Shown one piece after another: positions 1-8,712 of a DNA stretch of 54,779 bases. Location of the stretch: positions 1 through 54,779 of the forward strand of contig JAGNHB010000038.1 of NCBI GenBank assembly GCA_018001935.1. Reading direction: 5' to 3'. Source of the DNA: Acidobacteriota bacterium (GTDB lineage: Bacteria; Acidobacteriota; JAAYUB01). Under the pieces are notes generated by a model that saw nothing but the letters and a program-made list of their open reading frames with translations, did no database searches and had not been told where the DNA came from. Each line of letters opens with the position of its first letter. Within the stretch, counting starts at the first letter, position 1. Made by a program: the position numbers and the translations under genes.

Positions 1-121
1 CAGGAAATGGACATGCAGGACGATACTCCGTTGGGTTCAATGGGTGCAGGTGCGAAACCACCGTTCATACCTTTCGCATCGGAAGAAAACCTTGGACAAA
101 TTATCGCAAGTGACGTTGTAG

Positions 122-775
122 GGCTATGGGGTGCCAAATCTGGATCGGGCACTCCATTGCGCGGCACATTCGCTGACCCTGGTGGCGCAAGCGGAGCTTC
201 AACCCTTCGAAGAGCGAGACGGCCAGCGCGTAACGAAAGACATGCATTTCTATCGGTTGCCATGGCCTTCGGAAGTGCTTGCCGACCTGGGCGAAACACC
301 GGTCAGCATGCGGGTGACCCTCTCCTATTTCATCGAGCCCGGGCCGGGGGAGGTGGGATGGCGCGACCGGTATCGATACGCTTCTCATGTGCTCCGCTTT
401 GCGGTGAATGGGCCGATGGAGACGGAAGAAGAGTTCATCCGGCGGATCAACCGTCGCGCAAGAGAAGATGGAGCGTCACCTGATACCGAGGGGCCGCAGG
501 ATCGCTGGTTGATCGGAGAAAATACCCGGAATGTCGGCTCCATTCACTCCGACATCTGGCGCGGGTGGGCGGCCGATCTTGCTCAATCCAACCTGATCTG
601 CGTGTACCCGGCTGTGGGCTGGTGGAGGGAGCGGCATCACCTGGGCAAGGTCAGTTATCGCACACGATACGCCTTGCTTATCTCCATCAATACTCAAGAA
701 TTGGATATCGACATCTACACGCCAGTAGCGGTGAAGGTGGGGACAGCTATTCCCGTCACGATTCGCGTGAGATAA
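122..775 (+). pseudogene. C-terminal fragment of an S8 subtilase (IetS-like), 5' truncated
   Basis: The frame opens after a TAG at 119-121 with GYGVPNLDRAL, the segment after the catalytic serine in subtilases, and continues through MRVTLSYFIEPGPGE, RYRYASHVLRF, GSIHSDIWRG, YPAVGWWRER and a final DIYTPV region. From memory this matches the C-terminal domain of large bacterial subtilases encoded beside an AAA ATPase, the IetA/IetS pairs linked to plasmid incompatibility and phage defence. The catalytic Asp, His and Ser are absent, so no protease activity is expected. No reading frame of bases 1-118 looks like the missing part, so the break seems to be a junction near base 120. Family call from recall, about 80% sure; truncation is seen directly. 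Confidence 0.72.
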
Positions 776-905
776 AGGAATCGAACTCATCCTCTCATCG
801 ACCATACGGAAATCGTCTCCAGTCAACGGATTCGATTTCGTGCAGGTCTCCGCCTGAGGATCTTTTACGGCATCGACCGACTCGCCAATTTTCCTCGACA
901 AACCC

Positions 906-1574
906 AACGCCGGCATCGAGGGCGAGATGAGGGACATCCAGCGCCAGAAAGACCCGGAGCTGCGGGAAGCGGTCCGGGAGACGGTGCAGGGGGACGTGTC
1001 GAAGGCGCTCGAGCGGCTCGGGGGAATGTGGTCCAGGTGGAGGAGCGCGGGCAGCGGCTCGGCCGCGTCGCGGGCGACTATGCCGCGCTCGCCCGCCCGG
1101 AGCGCCGGGAGACGGTGATCGTCACGGGGACCAACGCGGACCGGCGGGAGATCAACGAGCGGGTGAGGTTAAACCTCAAGGCCCGGGGCGAGCTGGAAGG
1201 CGACCGAGAGTACCGGACCTCCCAGGGCGCCCGGGAGTTCGCGCCGGGGGACCGGGTGATCTTCCTGAAGAACGACCGGGAGCTGGGGGTGAAGAACGGG
1301 CAGGTGGCAACCGTCCGCGTGGTGGGGGAAGAGCGGATGACCGTCCAGGCGGGGCGCCGGCTGCTGACGGTGGACCTGGGCCGCTACGACCACCTGGATC
1401 ATGGCTACGCCCTGACGGTGCACAAGGCACAGGGGATTACCGCCGACCGGGCGCTGGTGCACCTGGACACCCGCCAAGGCGGGGTGAACAGCCGCAACGC
1501 CTTCTACGTGGACATCTCCCGGGCCCGTCACGCGGTGACCCTCTACACGGACGACGGCGCGAGGGTGGCCGACG
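906..1574 (+). pseudogene. MobF (TrwC/TraI) relaxase, C-terminal helicase remnant with frameshift
   Basis: Relaxase-helicases of the MobF family nick and unwind plasmid DNA in conjugation. The segment reads GEMRDIQRQKDPELREAV, breaks at a run of five G (1020-1024), then resumes one frame over as NVVQVEERGQRLGRV. Adding one G would restore the frame. Downstream are late superfamily 1 helicase motifs: VIVTGTNADRREIN, GDRVIFLKND, GYALTVHKAQGIT (motif V-like) and YVDISRARHAVTLYTDD (motif VI-like). The relaxase domain and helicase Walker A are missing, so about 220 residues of the C-terminus survive. The frame runs on without a stop into a coupling-protein sequence. Family call is firm; inactivity follows from the missing domains. 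Confidence 0.82.
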
Positions 1575-3052
1575 TCAAGATGTGGGTCAAGATGGGGGTG
1601 CTCGCCCTGCTGGTCTGCCTCGTGATCCAGGTGACCCTCGTGGCGCTGGTCGCCCGCAGTGCCTACCGGGAGCAATTCACCTTCCAGGTTCGGCCGGGGT
1701 TGACCAAAGCGCTCCCCTTCAGCGTGCTCTGGAAATACTACCTGCCGTCCTTCGTCCTCTTCGGGCGGGAGTCCCGGGTCACACCCCACGCCGAAGTGAG
1801 GGGGTTCTTCCCGGGGAAGACCACCGTTCCCGTTTCGGAGTACCGTCAGGGCCTGGACCGTTACCTGGGAAGAAGGATAGCGGCGTTCGAGGCAACCTTC
1901 GTTTCCGTTTTCCGGTGGTCCTTCTTCAACGAGATCCGCTCCGACGCCGACTTCGACGTGTACGCCAAGATCGTCTTCACCCCGCCCAAGGAGGCGGTGG
2001 CCGACCCCTTCTGGCTCAACGCCGCCAAGGACGTCTTCGTCGCCGGGCTTCGCTTCCTCCACCTCTCCGGCAAACGCGCCAACGCCGACATCTGGGACTT
2101 CTTCTGCCAGGACCTGCCGGACATCACGCACCAGCTCCAGGCGCTCCCGCTCCACCACCGCATGGCCCTCAAGCACATCGACACCCAGAACAAGGGGCCC
2201 GGGGCCTCGGTGATCTCCGTGCTCACCGAGAAGATCTCCTTCTTCCGCTACCTCTCGGGCCTGGACGGGACCTTCTCCTTCAGAGACTTCATCACGTCCT
2301 CCCGGGGTCGGAACCTTTTCCTCCTCAATATCAAGAATTACGCCTCGATCTTCCGGCCCCTGATGACCTTCGCCTTCGACGTCATGATCCGCGAGACCCT
2401 CTCCCTGCCCGACACCGACCGGAAAGAAAACCGCCGGATATGGTTCTGCATCGACGAGATCGGGAGCCTGGACCAGATCTCCGTGCTGTTCGACCTGCTG
2501 ACGGTGGCCCGTTCCAAGGGCGGGTGCCTCCTGGTGGCCAACCAGGACCTGGGGCGCATCGAGGACATCTACGGCCGGGCCAACCGGCGGACCTTCTACA
2601 ACAACTTCAACACGAACTTCATCCTGCGGCTGAACGACCCCGACACCGCGGATTTCCTGAGCCAGAGCATCGGGGAACGGGAGGTGATCAAGGTGATGGG
2701 GTCCCGGCAGATGAGCCCCCGGGAGTCGGGGGACCGGAAGTCCTTCACGGACCAGGACAAGACCGAGAAGCTCATCCTGCCGTCGGAGTTCATCAACCAG
2801 CCGGACTTCCACTGCGTCGTCAAGGTCTCCGGCCACGGGATCTCCGAGGGCGTCATCCCCCGGACCTTCTATGACCCCGTCGCCCCCCACTTCCTGGACC
2901 GCTATGCGGGGCAGCCCCTGGAAGAGGCGATTTTACCGGAGGGATCCAGGGATACAATCGGCGAGAGAGGCGAAACCGCGCCGGCAGGGCCGATGACGGA
3001 GAACCCATCCCTTCCGGAGCACACAGAGAAAAATGGTGTTATCGAGTTTTGA
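1575..3052 (+). pseudogene. TraD/TrwB-type coupling protein, fused to relaxase remnant, Walker A missing
   Basis: Type IV coupling proteins are inner-membrane hexameric ATPases that pass the relaxase-DNA complex to the secretion channel. From MWVKMG (1580) there is one membrane helix (GVLALLVCLVIQVTLVALV), then PVSEYRQGLDRYLGRRI, RWSFFNEIRSDADFD, DPFWLNAAKDVF, a Walker B-like WFCIDEIGSLDQ, LLVANQDLGRIEDIYG, LRLNDPDTADFLSQSIGE and a C-terminal VVKVSGHGISE region. In homologs a nucleotide-binding GxxGxGKT segment lies between YLGRRI and RWSFFNEIR. Here only about 12 residues separate them, so an internal deletion of roughly 60-70 residues is inferred. The reading frame is continuous with the relaxase fragment, giving a chimera. 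It is probably non-functional debris of a conjugative element. Confidence 0.75.
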
Positions 3053-3172
3053 AACCGGTTCAATTTCGCTTGCCGTCATCCAAGACCGGCATGCTTCTAT
3101 TTGTCGATAAAAGGGGGAGACTTCTGTGGGGCGATGCCGGTCAAACACGGTTCCGGGAAGATCACCCCTCAC

Positions 3173-3212
3173 CCAGGATGTGCCTCTCCCGCCATGCCGA
3201 TCTTGGGCCGTA
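3173..3212. repeat. 40-bp repeat shared with 10361-10402
   Basis: The stretch beginning CAGGATGTGCC and ending TCTTGGGCCGT occurs here, downstream of the first abiE operon, and again at about 10361-10402 next to an abiE relic, with a few differences. It is otherwise part of a 230-base gap (3053-3284) in which I see no gene. The shared sequence suggests both sites descend from one abiE-bearing segment. Confidence 0.7.
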
Positions 3213-3284
3213 GTGGGGATTCATTCACCAACAAGTGACGGTCACCGAATGAACGGATTCCGCGAAGCGTACCTCGTCCGGCAC

Positions 3285-4226
3285 TTACGGCAAGGACTCC
3301 CCGGCCACCACCCGCAGGTTCCAAGGACCTCCGCAAGGCCAAACTTTCTCTAGTAATTCGCCTTCTAAAATAGCGTCTCTGACTGGACCGAGGAACCGAA
3401 TGATGCGTTCACCGATTTCATCGAACCGCGCGGGCGGCGGCACAAGCACTGCGCTGGCCGCACGGTAGTTACGCCAGCGTGTCGCGGTTTCGATCATCTG
3501 GTAGAAGGCCGGAGTGAGGACGCGAGGCGCTTCGTCCGTCCAGGCCGTCTCTCGGCGCGAAAAGCAGGCGGCCACTGCGCGTTGCAGTGCCGGCCCGGCG
3601 AACGTGAATGCACCGGCAAGCGCCCAGATATCGTGGAAATCCTTCATCCGGCTATTCCGGGTGTCGAGTTTGACCATTGTCTCGAACTTCTCCGCCACCG
3701 TCAACTCGCGTGGATAGGCCAGTAACCGGGGAGCAGGCAGCGATGCCAGCATTGTCGGATACGTGATCTCCTCCGGGTCGATTACCACGGCATCACCGAC
3801 GCCGATGTCCAGTTGTACCGCGATGCGCGCCTTGCCGAGGAATGCGCGGAAACGAGCCCGTTTGCCGGAGTACTCTTCCTCCGGTCGGATCGTCTCGACG
3901 ACCAGTTCGGAAAGATCGAAGCGCAGACCATCCTCGGAACAATGCACGGCGCAGATCTCTGCGACGAGGGACCGGATAGACTCGTCGTCTGTGGTGCCTG
4001 AGGCGAGAACATCCACGTCCCGGGTGGCGCGATAGGGATCGGGGAGCCAGACGGCTAGCAGGCTTGCCCCCTTCAGGAGGCAGCGATCCCGAGCTGCGGA
4101 GGCGCCGAGGCGGTAGAGCAGGCGCTCGGCGGCGAAGCGGGTAAGCGTGAGCTCGAACTCTTCGCTTTTCGCTTTCGCTCGGTTCAAGAGGTGGGATCGG
4201 ATCGAAGCCGATATGTCAGGGCTCAT
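3285..4226 (-). CDS. AbiEii-type nucleotidyltransferase toxin
   Basis: This is the toxin half of an AbiE type IV toxin-antitoxin/abortive infection pair. Members have a DNA polymerase beta-like nucleotidyltransferase fold; characterised relatives modify tRNA or bind GTP. The 313-residue protein shows LLKGASLLAVW (about 51-60), the acidic pair TRDVDVL (Asp70, Asp72) and the C-terminal RMKDFHDIWAL block typical of the family. ATG at 4226 was chosen because it overlaps the antitoxin stop as ATGA and starts where family alignments usually start; a longer reading to 4508 is only an antisense extension. It is second in the operon behind abiEi, so translational coupling is likely. No frameshift or stop is seen. 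Confidence 0.88.
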   Translation of the reverse strand: MSPDISASIRSHLLNRAKAKSEEFELTLTRFAAERLLYRLGASAARDRCLLKGASLLAVWLPDPYRATRDVDVLASGTTDDESIRSLVAEICAVHCSEDGLRFDLSELVVETIRPEEEYSGKRARFRAFLGKARIAVQLDIGVGDAVVIDPEEITYPTMLASLPAPRLLAYPRELTVAEKFETMVKLDTRNSRMKDFHDIWALAGAFTFAGPALQRAVAACFSRRETAWTDEAPRVLTPAFYQMIETATRWRNYRAASAVLVPPPARFDEIGERIIRFLGPVRDAILEGELLEKVWPCGGPWNLRVVAGESLP

Positions 4227-4858
4227 ATCACACCCACGTCCAGTGCTGCGTTCAGGCGACGCGACGGCAGGACCTCCGCCGCGTGCGACAGCTCCGCAAC
4301 CGTCACCTTGCGCCGGCGCAGCGCATCCAGGAATGCCTCCATCGCGGCTTCGGGCCCTACGAGTCGCTCGAAGCGGAAGCAGTCGGCGATGGTGCGAGCG
4401 GGCGAGGTGATGCGCGATGGCACGCCCTCGAACTCCGTCTTCTGTATCCCGAAAGTCCATGCCGGACCGCTGAACCGTACGATGCGCAGTCGGAGTTCCC
4501 TCAGACACGGCCGGCGGGCCTTGTGCGGAATGGCGAGCCAGACCTCGGCCGGCACCTGGGTCCCGATGCCATGGACGCGCAGCGCCGAGAGCAGGCAGAC
4601 GATGCTGTTCGGTACACGTGTGCAGGCCATGGCGAGGGAATAGTTCTCTGTCGGCTCAGAATCGCTAAGCCGGTAAATGCCCCGGGACACGCGTTCGACC
4701 AATCCGGAGCGAAGAAGGGCCGGGAGATGATTGCGTGTCAAACCAGCCGCCTCGAGCTGGCCGGCGCGGAAGAACCCAGTCATTCCGGCGGCGCACAGAA
4801 GGTCGAGGGGTTTGGTCCGTTTATTTCGATGCGTTTTGTCGGCATTCTCACATGACAT
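4223..4858 (-). CDS. AbiEi-family antitoxin/autorepressor
   Basis: AbiEi proteins have an N-terminal winged helix that represses their own operon and a C-terminal domain needed for antitoxicity. The 211-residue product has GMTGFFRAGQLEAAGL then LVERVSRGIYRLSD (the winged helix and its usual R-G-x-Y-R turn), followed by SLAMACTRVP and the conserved SPARTIADCFRF and RRRKVTVAEL segments. I place the start at ATG 4858: a good promoter ends six bases before it, implying a leaderless mRNA. A longer reading to 4924 would start upstream of the promoter. The stop overlaps the toxin start by four bases. Repeated TGTCGGCA boxes around the start are the likely operator. Confidence 0.87.
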   Translation of the reverse strand: MSCENADKTHRNKRTKPLDLLCAAGMTGFFRAGQLEAAGLTRNHLPALLRSGLVERVSRGIYRLSDSEPTENYSLAMACTRVPNSIVCLLSALRVHGIGTQVPAEVWLAIPHKARRPCLRELRLRIVRFSGPAWTFGIQKTEFEGVPSRITSPARTIADCFRFERLVGPEAAMEAFLDALRRRKVTVAELSHAAEVLPSRRLNAALDVGVI

Positions 4859-4908
4859 GCCGACAATATGCGTCATTCTGGGCCGCTTGTCAAAGGAAAA
4901 TGTCGGCA
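4837..4908. promoter_or_regulatory. abiE operator: three TGTCGGCA half-sites
   Basis: TGTCGGCAT (4837-4845) and ATGCCGACA (4857-4865) form a perfect 9-bp inverted repeat spanning the start codon, and a third TGTCGGCA lies at 4901-4908 just beyond the -35 box. AbiEi proteins are known to bind inverted repeats in their own promoter, so this is the probable autoregulatory operator. Confidence 0.68.
4865..4893 (-). promoter_or_regulatory. abiE promoter (TTGACA-17-CATATT), leaderless geometry
   Basis: On the minus strand TTGACA (4888-4893) is followed by exactly 17 bases and CATATT (4865-4870), then six bases and the ATG at 4856-4858. The start point would fall on or within a base or two of the initiation codon. 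Confidence 0.68.
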
Positions 4909-5032
4909 AGTTGGTGCCATGCACGATCTAACAAATCACACACGCCATAGAACAGGGCGTAATACAACCGGTTCACGGCCAGGGTCAACCGCCCCGCATT
5001 CAGAAGGCGAGGAGGAGAGAATATGTTCCATC

Positions 5033-5510
5033 CTCTAACTCCATTTTTTTCTTTCAAATATGACTACTCGACTCGCAATCCCCATAATATCAATCAGACA
5101 TAGCGACGGTTCACCGGAAACGTACCTTCTTGGAAAGGTTTAGCCCCACCTGCACTTCCGCTCCGCGCACAAAGCGGGATTTTGGCAGACACACGGGTGT
5201 TTCGGGTTTCCTCCCCCCGCGCACCGTTGGGGATAGATCGCGCCGTGGGACCAGATCCCGTCCGGCGGCGCGTGGGGGGAAAGGGAAAAAGCGGGCCTTT
5301 GCTCTATAGAAAGCGCTTGCATGACATTGCAATAAAATGGGTTGCAAATGATGCTTTTTGGTTGAACGGACGGCATTCATGCCGCCCGGCGCTACCAAAA
5401 TTCGGCTCCTGTCGGAGCCGGGCATCCCGCTGGGGAGTGCGGCGCGGAGGCCGCCGGAGCGCCGCTTTCAGCCATGCCCCGACAAGAAGGCGCGCAGGTT
5501 TCCGGAGCGC
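5033..5510. repeat. Intergenic repeat, copy A (contains a 90-bp extra segment)
   Basis: Starting at CTCTAACTCCA and running through AATCAGACATAGCGAC, GGTTTAGCC, TTCGGGTTTCCTCCCCCCGC and GCCGCCGGAGCGCCGCTTTC, this stretch matches 6531-6914 along its length, by eye around 80-85% identical. Copy A has about 90 additional bases (5303-5392) that copy B lacks. The frames across it are Arg/Pro-rich and unlike proteins, so I read it as non-coding. It follows the abiE promoter region and precedes a hypothetical gene. Confidence 0.72.
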
Positions 5511-5689
5511 CGGAGTAAGGGGCATGCCCGTCTGTCGCGGGCGAATCGTGTAGTCCGGCTGGGGCACCGTCGATGCGCATTTTCCTCGGCCGCGGGCGAG
5601 GTTCCCGCGCCGCTCCGGAAGCCTGCGCGGCGCGCACAAAGCGGCGCTCCGTTCGAACTCCGCGCCGCACTCCGCGGTGATCCGGCGAC

Positions 5690-5810
5690 TCACCGGTCTT
5701 CGCATCCCACCCCCGTTCCGGATGGAGCAGGGTATTGGCAGACAGGCGGGAGTTTCGGATTTTCTCCCACCGAGCGCCGCTGAAGGCAGATCGTGCCGTG
5801 GAAACAGATT
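5690..5810. repeat. Diverged partial third copy of the 5-7 kb repeat
   Basis: Segments such as GGATGGAGCAGGGTATTGG, TTTCGGATTTTCTCCC and CGTGCCGTGGAA line up with the middle of copies A and B but with more differences. It abuts the 3' end of the gene at 5873-6274. The rest of 5511-5872 shows no gene. Confidence 0.5.
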
Positions 5811-5872
5811 TCGAGTGACCTGGCGGCGATATCGGACAAAACACAGTCCACTGAAATCCTTGGTCAGGAGCA

Positions 5873-6274
5873 TCATCCATTCATGAACTGTGCGTTGCCC
5901 GGATCGAAGGTGTATACAGTTCCTAGCCTCTCGATTGAATCGAGTACAATACAGAAATCATTGAAGAAGCTCATCTCGGGATCATCGTCCCCCGAAATCT
6001 CGACCCTGACGGAACATTGCGAGATACGTTGCCGATGCGGGTGCGCAACGGCGAAACGATTTGCTATGTCGTCTGATTCCACGAGGACTGATCGTCCGGT
6101 ATTTAAGGTAACCTCGAGCGCGTATCCCGGCCATTTTAAAATGAAACCCTCACCTTTTCGGATCATTTGTGCATTTCGAGATCCGGGATCTCTGCAGAAG
6201 TCCTTCAATTGCCTTTCAATATCGTCTGCCGTGATGGTTGTTTCCGGATCGATCAAGACGAGGGTGTCGTACAT
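5873..6274 (-). CDS. Hypothetical protein, 133 aa, between repeat copies
   Basis: I do not recognise this family. The protein starts MYDTLVLIDPETTITADDIE and has a mixed alpha/beta pattern with no signal peptide, membrane segment or Cys cluster. Its composition is natural, and the DNA is clearly less GC-rich than the flanking repeats, which argues for a real gene, perhaps acquired. The start has only a weak purine stretch (GAG then five bases). Copies of an intergenic repeat lie on both sides (5033-5510 with 5690-5810, and 6531-6914), as if the gene were a cassette. A small immunity-type protein is possible, but nothing in the sequence proves it. Confidence 0.6.
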   Translation of the reverse strand: MYDTLVLIDPETTITADDIERQLKDFCRDPGSRNAQMIRKGEGFILKWPGYALEVTLNTGRSVLVESDDIANRFAVAHPHRQRISQCSVRVEISGDDDPEMSFFNDFCIVLDSIERLGTVYTFDPGNAQFMNG

Positions 6275-6530
6275 GTTTTCTCAAGATGCTGCTATATGCT
6301 TGGATTCCCCAACGCGCCGTTCATAGGCGTCATCTTTGCCTTCCGTGCCACCGATCATGCCATGACCGGCACTTGGTGTAAAGTCCCGCGTCCAGGGTTG
6401 ACGAGAAGTGTCGGAGATCGTGCCAGGTACTGGCCCTACTGCAGAACCTTCCGCCTCGATCCGCTGGTGGAGGTGCATGACCCGGGGAGGGACGAATTCC
6501 ATCAGAAGAGAGAAAGAGTGCCAGTCACCC

Positions 6531-6914
6531 ACTAACTCCAATCGATTCAGTCAGACATAACTGCTCAACGCGCAACTCCCACAATAACAATCAGACATAG
6601 CGACAATTCACCGGGAACACGCCTTCTTGAAAAGGTTTAGCCACACCTGCGTTTCCGCTCCGCATGGAGCGGGATTTTGGTAGGCCGGCGTGTGTTTCGG
6701 GTTTCCTCCCCCCGCGCGCCTCCGGGGGGAGATCACACCGTGGAACCAGATCCCGCCCGGCGGCGCGCGGGGGAAAGGGGAAAAACGGGACATTTGCTAC
6801 CCAAATGCGGCTCCTGGCGGAGCCGGGCATCTCGCGGGGGAGTGCGGCGCGCAGGCCGCCGGAGCGCCGCTTTCAGCCCTGCCGACAAGAAGGCGCGCAG
6901 GCTTCCGGAGCGCC
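6531..6914. repeat. Intergenic repeat, copy B
   Basis: This matches copy A at 5033-5510 from ACTAACTCCA to CTTCCGGAGCGCCG, in the same orientation, without the 90-bp segment of copy A. A hairpin-forming CGGCTCC/GGAGCCG is kept in both copies. The stretch 6275-6530 between the gene and this repeat holds no convincing gene. After the repeat, 6915-7150 also shows none. Confidence 0.72.
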
Positions 6915-7156
6915 GTCGAGACGGATCCGCCCGCCTTCTGCTTGGACGACCGTTGCCGGGCGGTCTAAACACTTGTCAAGGCGCCGGATCCCCGGTCTGG
7001 AGAAGGATGCTCCCGCTGCCCGGGAATCTGGCCGGTTTCGCGGGCCGACTTCTGTTTTGGCTCAAGCTCTCTCTTGGAGGTGTCAATTCAACTTCCGAAG
7101 CAGGAACTGGTCGGATCCACCAAGACCTGATCCGTGAATGGGCGGGATGATCAAGG

Positions 7157-7185
7157 TTGATTGGCGAAAATTGCCAAGGTAAAAT
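7157..7185 (+). promoter_or_regulatory. Promoter TTGATT-17-TAAAAT
   Basis: TTGATT (7157-7162), a 17-base spacer and TAAAAT (7180-7185) lie 49 bases before the start at 7235. Unlike the leaderless set, this one gives a leader with a strong Shine-Dalgarno site. Confidence 0.6.
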
Positions 7186-7234
7186 GCCCGAGGTGAATTC
7201 TCGAATCAGGAAATGCGTGTAAGAGGAGGGCACA

Positions 7235-7789
7235 ATGTCTGAGTACAATGTCTACCTTGTACCCGTCGACGAACCCACGTCTGGGAGGCGAGGAATTGGT
7301 GATCGGGTCCTGGCGAGCCTTGAGCGAAGAGAGATTATCAGTGCGTTTTATGATGAGGAGTTGGGTTGGTACGCTGCCGGGCCGAAGTCCAGGGATCTCT
7401 TCACCGATGTCACGTCCGAAGGACCAGCTTTCGAATATGCAATCATCTATGACCGTCAAGAGGCTCATTTCGTCCCGGACTCGCAGACCGCCGGTTTCGG
7501 CGCTCGATGCAGTGGCTGTCAGGCGGACTTGGACGAGGAAGTGTATGAGCTGTTGGAGGAACAGGGCGAAGGCGAGGAAGTCATCGATGTCGCGGGAAGA
7601 AAGCTGAATTGTTCCAAGTGCCGCCTCCCAAACCCTCTGGCGACCTTGAAAGCTGAAATCGACACCGCTGTAACCCGTTTCTACGTCAACTTCTGCGCAG
7701 TGGACAGTTTCAACCTGAACCCCGAGATTCTGGATGAACTCCAGAAGATCGTGGGTACCAAGTTCCGGCTGGTGGGTGAGCGTCTCTAA
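7235..7789 (+). CDS. Hypothetical protein with a CxxC...CxxC zinc-ribbon, 184 aa
   Basis: I cannot name the family. The protein begins MSEYNVYLVPVDEP. Two Cys pairs, CSGC near residue 92 and CSKC near residue 125, are placed like a zinc ribbon interrupted by an acidic EEQGEGEEV loop. The C-terminus is FYVNFCAVDSFNLNPEILDE. No signal peptide or membrane helix is seen, so it is probably cytoplasmic. AGAGGAGGG lies just before the ATG, an ideal ribosome site, and a promoter is present at 7157-7185. The next gene follows after 88 bases on the same strand, so the two may be co-transcribed. An immunity or sensor role is only a guess. Confidence 0.78.
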   Translation: MSEYNVYLVPVDEPTSGRRGIGDRVLASLERREIISAFYDEELGWYAAGPKSRDLFTDVTSEGPAFEYAIIYDRQEAHFVPDSQTAGFGARCSGCQADLDEEVYELLEEQGEGEEVIDVAGRKLNCSKCRLPNPLATLKAEIDTAVTRFYVNFCAVDSFNLNPEILDELQKIVGTKFRLVGERL

Positions 7790-7877
7790 TCTGAATGGAC
7801 TACTGGATACTACTGCCAAAGGTCATAATTTGCTGAATGATCAGAGCAACGCGGAAATTTGCACCGAGGGCACTTTG

Positions 7878-8657
7878 ATGGAGAAGCAAAAGCCGGAATT
7901 GGATTCGTGGGGTCGAAAATACTACGAACCAGGCGGAGGAGACGCGCTTCTCTTCTACGTCGTCTATGGGCGGGCCGATACAACCGCGCCACTCTCGCGA
8001 TCTAACTACCGTTCGGACGGTATTCCGGCAGGGCTTGATGTCATGGCGTACGGTCCGCAGTCCAACCCGGAGGTCCCAGGTTCATTTCTCGAAGGTTACC
8101 TGTGGGAGCAACTCCGGTCAGAGAAGCCTGAGATGGCTGAAAACATTTCAGCACAGGATTCCTGCATCATTCTTCGGGGTACGTTTCCCGATCCACCTGA
8201 CCTCAATTACCTTCGAGATACCATCGGATTGATTACCCATTTCCTCGATCATGGCGGAGTTGCGGTGTACGATCCCCAGATGTTCCAATGGTGGTCGCCC
8301 GACAAGTGGCGACAGCGAATCTTTGATCCGGCCGGTCCTGTCCCTCGCCACCACACGGTGATCCTCGTTTCCGGGGATTCCGGGGGCACAGAATGGCTCC
8401 ACACGAGAGGACTCCGAAAATTCGGGCGACCGGACCTGAGCATTCCCAGAGTCCCGGAATTTCAGAAAAATGCATTCATCGATCTGTGCAACCGTTTTAT
8501 TGAACTGCAAGCGTTCGGTGGCGTCATTCCCGAAGGTCAGAGGATTCGGATGCCATCCCTGCCCGACGGCTTGGTCTGTCACCACGAAGGCGATCTTGAA
8601 GACCCCGATTTTAACAACGTCCACGTCCGCATCGCACAAGAAAACAGCGAATATTAG
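7878..8657 (+). CDS. Hypothetical protein, 259 aa
   Basis: I do not recognise this family. The ATG at 7878 was chosen because GAGGG sits seven bases upstream and the frame turns protein-like there (MEKQKPELDSWGRKYYEP); a longer reading to 7734 overlaps the previous gene. The protein has a central TIGLITHFLDHGGVAVYDPQ and a HTVILVSGDSGGTEWLHTRG segment that looks like an alpha/beta core, and many Trp and Pro residues. It has no membrane helix or signal peptide. It faces the abiE operon at 8713 convergently, with 55 bases between. It is probably paired with the zinc-ribbon gene upstream. No function can be assigned. Confidence 0.75.
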   Translation: MEKQKPELDSWGRKYYEPGGGDALLFYVVYGRADTTAPLSRSNYRSDGIPAGLDVMAYGPQSNPEVPGSFLEGYLWEQLRSEKPEMAENISAQDSCIILRGTFPDPPDLNYLRDTIGLITHFLDHGGVAVYDPQMFQWWSPDKWRQRIFDPAGPVPRHHTVILVSGDSGGTEWLHTRGLRKFGRPDLSIPRVPEFQKNAFIDLCNRFIELQAFGGVIPEGQRIRMPSLPDGLVCHHEGDLEDPDFNNVHVRIAQENSEY

Positions 8658-8712
8658 ACTGCCTCGAGCTGCTTTCGTGAAACGTGTTTGCCGTCAAGGG
8701 CCAAGCCGCTCT

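Noticed and set aside
1169..2890. A 573-codon antisense frame opposite the relaxase/coupling-protein remnant, and similar long antisense frames elsewhere (e.g. 10943-12448, 41566-42927, 42924-44969)
   Set aside because: They mirror real genes in high-GC DNA, have Gly/Pro/Val/Asp-rich shadow composition and lack starts with ribosome sites.
6281..6541. An 86-codon minus-strand frame starting MELVGDWHSFSLLMEF
   Set aside because: The first 45 residues look plausible but the rest is not protein-like, and there is no ribosome site. It may be a relic, but I cannot support it.
5111..6968. Many 60-190 codon open frames across the 5-7 kb repeats
   Set aside because: They are Arg/Pro-rich, lie in both strands of repeated sequence and change frame between repeat copies; only the 5873-6274 frame looks like a protein.
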